A stretch of DNA of 18,059 bases from assembly GCA_965261585.1 (NCBI GenBank), contig CBDHDN010000018.1, positions 1-18,059 on the forward strand, in the 5' to 3' direction. Positions 15,748 through 18,059 of the stretch are shown in pieces (position 1 is the first letter of the stretch; each line of letters begins with the position of its first letter). Source of the DNA: CBDHDN01 sp965261585. Its GTDB lineage: Bacteria; Pseudomonadota; Alphaproteobacteria; UBA6615. A program made the translations under genes and the position numbers. Below the pieces are notes generated by a model that saw only the letters and a program-made list of their open reading frames with translations, had not been told where the DNA came from and searched no databases.

Positions 15748-15774
15748 TGTGTCCAAGGAACCGGGTGCGCTACA
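15748..15774. repeat. Right terminal inverted repeat of the IS
   Basis: TGTGTCCAAGGAA (15748-15760) followed by CCGGGTGCGCTACA. It is the inverted complement, with mismatches, of the left end, and stops at the terminal CA next to the right direct repeat. Confidence 0.7.
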
Positions 15775-15788
15775 CGAACGTTTTTTTC
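15775..15788. repeat. Direct repeat, right target-site duplication
   Basis: Second copy of CGAACGTTTTTTTC, directly after the CA end of the insertion sequence. It lies within the codons for RKKRS of the cyclase linker. Confidence 0.75.
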
Positions 15789-16326
15789 GATATCGTTTCG
15801 AACCGTCGATCCGAACGCGGTATGCGTGCACCGGCCTGTCGATATTCTTGACTGACTGGTTGCCCAAGTCGTCGAAAACGAGTTGAAGCTTTTCGTGGAC
15901 AAGTTCGTGCACGGTTCGAGAGATGCAGACGCCTCCAGGCTCAGAAAGCGCTTCGAGCCTCGCCGCAACGTTCACGCCATCACCGTAGAGGTTAGCGTGT
16001 TCAACGATGACATCGCCCAGGTTGACGCCGATGCGAAAGTACATGCGCTGAGCGGCGTTTAGTTGGTTGTTGCGATGACCAAGTTCTCTTTGGGCGGCTA
16101 TAGCGCAGCGAACAGCTTCGACCGGGCTCGGGAACTCGGCGATGACACTGTCGCCTGCACTCCCGAACACGCGCCCCTTGTGACGCTCGACTAGCCCATC
16201 AATTACCTGGCGGTAGGCCTTAAGGGTGACGAGCGTCGCCTCTTCGTCCTCGCCCATGAGCCGCGAGTACCCGACCACATCGGCGGCAAGGATAGCTGCA
16301 AGTCTGCGCTGAACGTCCTCGACCAT
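15775..16326 (-). pseudogene. Class III adenylate/guanylate cyclase gene, 5' part, IS-disrupted
   Basis: 184 codons from ATG 16326 (GAGGG about 5 nt upstream) to the IS insertion point. They hold a complete class III cyclase catalytic domain: LAAILAADVVGYSRLM with the first metal-binding Asp, FGSAGDSVIAEF with the second, IGVNLGDVIVEHANLYGDG, and NVAARLEALSEPGG with the conserved Asn and Arg. The gene would make cAMP or cGMP from ATP or GTP in the cytoplasm, with a membrane anchor and a FlgO/TolB-like domain encoded at 13733-14360. After insertion the frame runs through the IS end and on to 15697, giving a chimeric tail. The catalytic domain could still be made as a soluble fragment. It starts 8 nt after the stop of the preceding cyclase remnant. 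Confidence 0.8.
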
Positions 16327-16334
16327 GCCTGCCC

Positions 16335-16919
16335 TCAGGGACATGTCCCACCGCATTCTACGCAATGCGACGCCTGATAGGGAGCGCCGGCTTCCACCGA
16401 GGAGAAGGGCGCTCCGGGTCGAGACTGTTGATAAACCCGGTCTTGGGCGACAATTGCATACATCGCGGCGGTTTCCCCGCGTCCACGGAGCGGCCGTGGC
16501 TCAACTTCCCGAAAACCGGCGAGCAACTCATCCGACTGGCCGGCTGCCTGGTTGCGAACGCCTCTCACGACGTCGTTGCCTACGACAACATGACAGTCTA
16601 GTTCGCGTGTTAGTCGCCCCAGTCGGCTCGCCACGTTCGCCGTGTCGCCCCGCACCGCGGATTCCAAGCGGCGCGCCGAGCCGATGCCACCAAGCACGAC
16701 CTCGCCGTAATGGATACCGATGGCCAGGCGAATGTCCCTCTCCCCTCGAAGCTGTGTCCAGCGACGATCTCTGAATGGAAAACGTGCCTGCGCCATCACC
16801 ATTGCCAGGCCCCAGGCCGGCCAAATTCGCCGTGGGCACGCCATGATAGAGTGACCCTCCAACAGCAGCCTTGAGAGCGGGACACGGGTCGCGCAAATTT
16901 TCGCTGCCATGCCCTGCAC
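16335..16919 (-). pseudogene. Second class III cyclase, truncated remnant
   Basis: An open frame of 194 codons (GTG 16919 or ATG 16910) that contains only the second half of a cyclase domain. IRLAIGIHYGEVVLGGIGSA, VRGDTANVASRLGRLT and RELDCHVVVGNDVV are typical. The first metal-Asp segment is absent, and the segment expected to read GDSIMAVFG reads GHSIMACPR, so the second metal Asp is His. The stretch upstream (CATRVPLSRLLL) lacks the usual HGG..KF pattern, which suggests decay or truncation. The stop at 16335 is 8 nt before the next cyclase start. It might be translated but could not be catalytic as seen. Confidence 0.6.
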
Positions 16920-16958
16920 GCGCGGTGACGGCCATCACACCCCTTCTCAATTGGTGAG

Positions 16959-17060
16959 CTAAACTATCAGCTGGCGACCTCGGCCCCACGGCGGCACCGG
17001 CCGGAAGCAGCCGACGAGGTAGTCGACGAAGGCCCAAGTCGCCGGGCCGCCTGACGACAA
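16959..17060 (-). pseudogene. Possible LysR-type regulator C-terminal scrap
   Basis: The minus frame ending at 16959 reads ATWAFVDYLVGCFRPVPPWG, like the C-terminal end of LysR-family regulators ('..RAFVDFLVERFRP.PPW'). Only about 33 codons remain; upstream the reductase gene begins on the other strand, so the rest of the regulator is gone. The match is short and by eye. The remaining 16920-17091 gap shows only the reductase ribosome binding site. Confidence 0.35.
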
Positions 17061-17091
17061 CCGCGCGGGGCCGCGCACCGGAGGGACCGAC

Positions 17092-18059
17092 ATGGGCAGA
17101 CTCGTTGACGGCGTCTGGCGCGCCGCCGGCTACGACCCGAAGCGCAGCGGCGGCCGCTTCATCCGGGCCGCCAGCCAGCTGCGCGACTGGGTCACCGCCG
17201 ACGGCAGCCCCGGGCCGTCGGGCCGCGGCGGCTTCAAGGCGGCGCCGGGGCGCTATCACCTGTATGTCTCGTACGCCTGCCCGTGGGCGCACCGGACCCT
17301 GATCTTCCGCCGCCTCAAGGGCCTCGAAGATCTGATCACGGTCTCCGTCACGCACTGGTTCATGGGCGACGAAGGCTGGACGTTCGCACCGGGCGACGGC
17401 GTCGTCGCCGACCCGATCAACAACGCCAGCCATCTGCACCAAGTCTACACGGCCGCCGTGCCCAACTACTCGGGCCGGGTCTCGGTCCCGGTGCTCTGGG
17501 ACAAGCAAACCGGCACGACCGTCAGCAACGAATCGTCGGAAATCATCCGCATGTTCAACAGCGCCTTCGACGAATGGGGCAACGCCGAGGCTGATTTCTA
17601 CTCGGCGGAGGCGCGCGAGGAGATCGATGCCGTCAACGACGAGGTCTACGACAACCTCAACAACGGGGTGTACAAGTCAGGCTTCGCCGGCACGCAAGTG
17701 GCCTACGAGGAAGCAGTGATGGCGCTGTTCGGCACCCTCGACGGCCTCGAGGCGCGGCTCGGCCGGCACCGCTACGTCACCGGCAATCGCATCACCGAGG
17801 CCGACTGGCGCCTGTTCCCGACCCTGGTGCGCTTCGATCCGGTCTATCACGGGCACTTCAAGTGCAACCTGCGACGGCTCAGGGACTACCCGAACCTGTG
17901 GAACTACACGCTCGAGCTCTACCAGACCCCGGGCGTCGCCGAGACGGTGAACCTATCCCATATTAAGCAGCACTATTACGGCAGCCACGAATCGATCAAC
18001 CCGACGCGAATCGTGCCGCGCGGGCCGGACATCGACTATGCCGCGCCGCACGATCGCGG
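17092..18059 (+). CDS. yqjG: Glutathionyl-hydroquinone reductase, partial
   Basis: The first 322 codons of a glutathione S-transferase of the Xi/ECM4 class, which uses glutathione to reduce glutathionyl-hydroquinones in the cytoplasm. The active-site Cys63 lies in SYACPWAHR. Further family segments are VPVLWDKQTGTTVSNESSEI, the helical C-domain (VYDNLNNGVYKSGFA, RYVTGNRITEADWRLFPTL, RFDPVYHGHFKCN) and the closing HIKQHYYGSHESINPT. The ATG at 17092 has GGAGGG about 6 nt upstream. Only a few residues are likely missing at the right edge, since the family ends soon after this motif. A possible LysR scrap lies just upstream on the opposite strand. Confidence 0.95.
   Translation, partial: MGRLVDGVWRAAGYDPKRSGGRFIRAASQLRDWVTADGSPGPSGRGGFKAAPGRYHLYVSYACPWAHRTLIFRRLKGLEDLITVSVTHWFMGDEGWTFAPGDGVVADPINNASHLHQVYTAAVPNYSGRVSVPVLWDKQTGTTVSNESSEIIRMFNSAFDEWGNAEADFYSAEAREEIDAVNDEVYDNLNNGVYKSGFAGTQVAYEEAVMALFGTLDGLEARLGRHRYVTGNRITEADWRLFPTLVRFDPVYHGHFKCNLRRLRDYPNLWNYTLELYQTPGVAETVNLSHIKQHYYGSHESINPTRIVPRGPDIDYAAPHDR

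Larger units (their letters stand above)
14361..15774 (+). mobile_element. IS3-like insertion sequence (1414 bp) with 14-bp direct repeats
   Basis: The element begins TGAGTCGG and ends GCGCTACA, giving the TG...CA termini usual for IS3-related elements. Its imperfect terminal inverted repeats share the 13-mer TTCCTTGGACACA (14376-14388) and its complement (15748-15760), plus ACCCG further out, with a one-base length difference. It carries orfA and orfB in relative -1 phase with a frameshift signal between them, the standard IS3 layout. It is flanked by identical 14-bp repeats. Most IS3 members duplicate only 3-5 bp, so the repeat length is more like the related IS481 family. It looks intact, since both ORFs and the DDE residues are present. 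It was inserted in the cyclase gene in the opposite orientation. Confidence 0.85.

Noticed and set aside
15747..15774. Outward -35/-10 pair at the right IS end (TTGTGT ... CTACA) as a junction promoter
   Set aside because: The -10 match is poor and incomplete without knowing the circle junction sequence, so it is too weak to annotate.

Overview
The window is high-GC DNA (roughly 65-70% by eye over most of its length) with the gene families and gene order of an alphaproteobacterium, probably Rhodospirillales-like. Evidence for this is the alphaproteobacterial block DUF1285 - CoA-pyrophosphatase-type Nudix hydrolase - DUF6111 - CCA tRNA nucleotidyltransferase, transcribed divergently from a MoxR - DUF58 - BatA/DUF4159 - VWA/amidotransferase-like operon. 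No tRNA, rRNA or CRISPR array was seen.

Left part (1-5.8 kb): a BepA-like periplasmic M48 metalloprotease with TPRs runs off the left edge (minus strand). It is divergent, across about 37 bp, from a lipoprotein of the gamma-glutamyltransferase fold (plus strand) that lacks the catalytic threonine. A REP-like hairpin sits between this gene and the convergent cca operon. The operon genes DUF1285, nudix and DUF6111 are joined by ATGA overlaps, and cca follows after about 50 bp.

Middle part (5.8-12.7 kb): one tight plus-strand operon encodes a MoxR AAA+ ATPase, a DUF58 protein with an intact MIDAS motif, a 927-aa membrane protein (BatA-type N-terminus, C-terminal DUF4159) and a 697-aa membrane protein (VWA-like plus amidotransferase-like fold). 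This is the usual MoxR/VWA envelope or chaperone-type module. Its last stop codon overlaps the stop of a convergent minus-strand frame. A perfect 13-bp-stem palindrome lies just beyond.

Right part (12.7-17.1 kb): a lower-GC, decaying accessory block on the minus strand. In transcription order it holds a LysR-like C-terminal scrap, a truncated class III cyclase remnant that has lost a metal-binding Asp, a class III cyclase with a transmembrane segment and a FlgO/TolB-like domain, and a bactofilin-like beta-helix protein with a membrane domain. The full cyclase is split by an insertion sequence and also frameshifted. The bactofilin-like gene carries two compensating indels. The insertion (14361-15774) is an IS3-like element with two ORFs, a canonical C_CCT_TTG slippery site followed by a stem-loop, TG...CA ends and an unusually long 14-bp direct repeat. 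Removing the IS and one repeat copy restores the cyclase frame exactly.

Right edge (17.1-18.06 kb): the 5' part of a glutathionyl-hydroquinone reductase gene, plus strand, with high-GC chromosomal composition again.

No clearly new multi-gene system is visible. The most informative signals are the catalytically dead GGT-fold lipoprotein, the IS with its 14-bp duplication and built-in translational control signals, and the pseudogenised cyclase/bactofilin locus.
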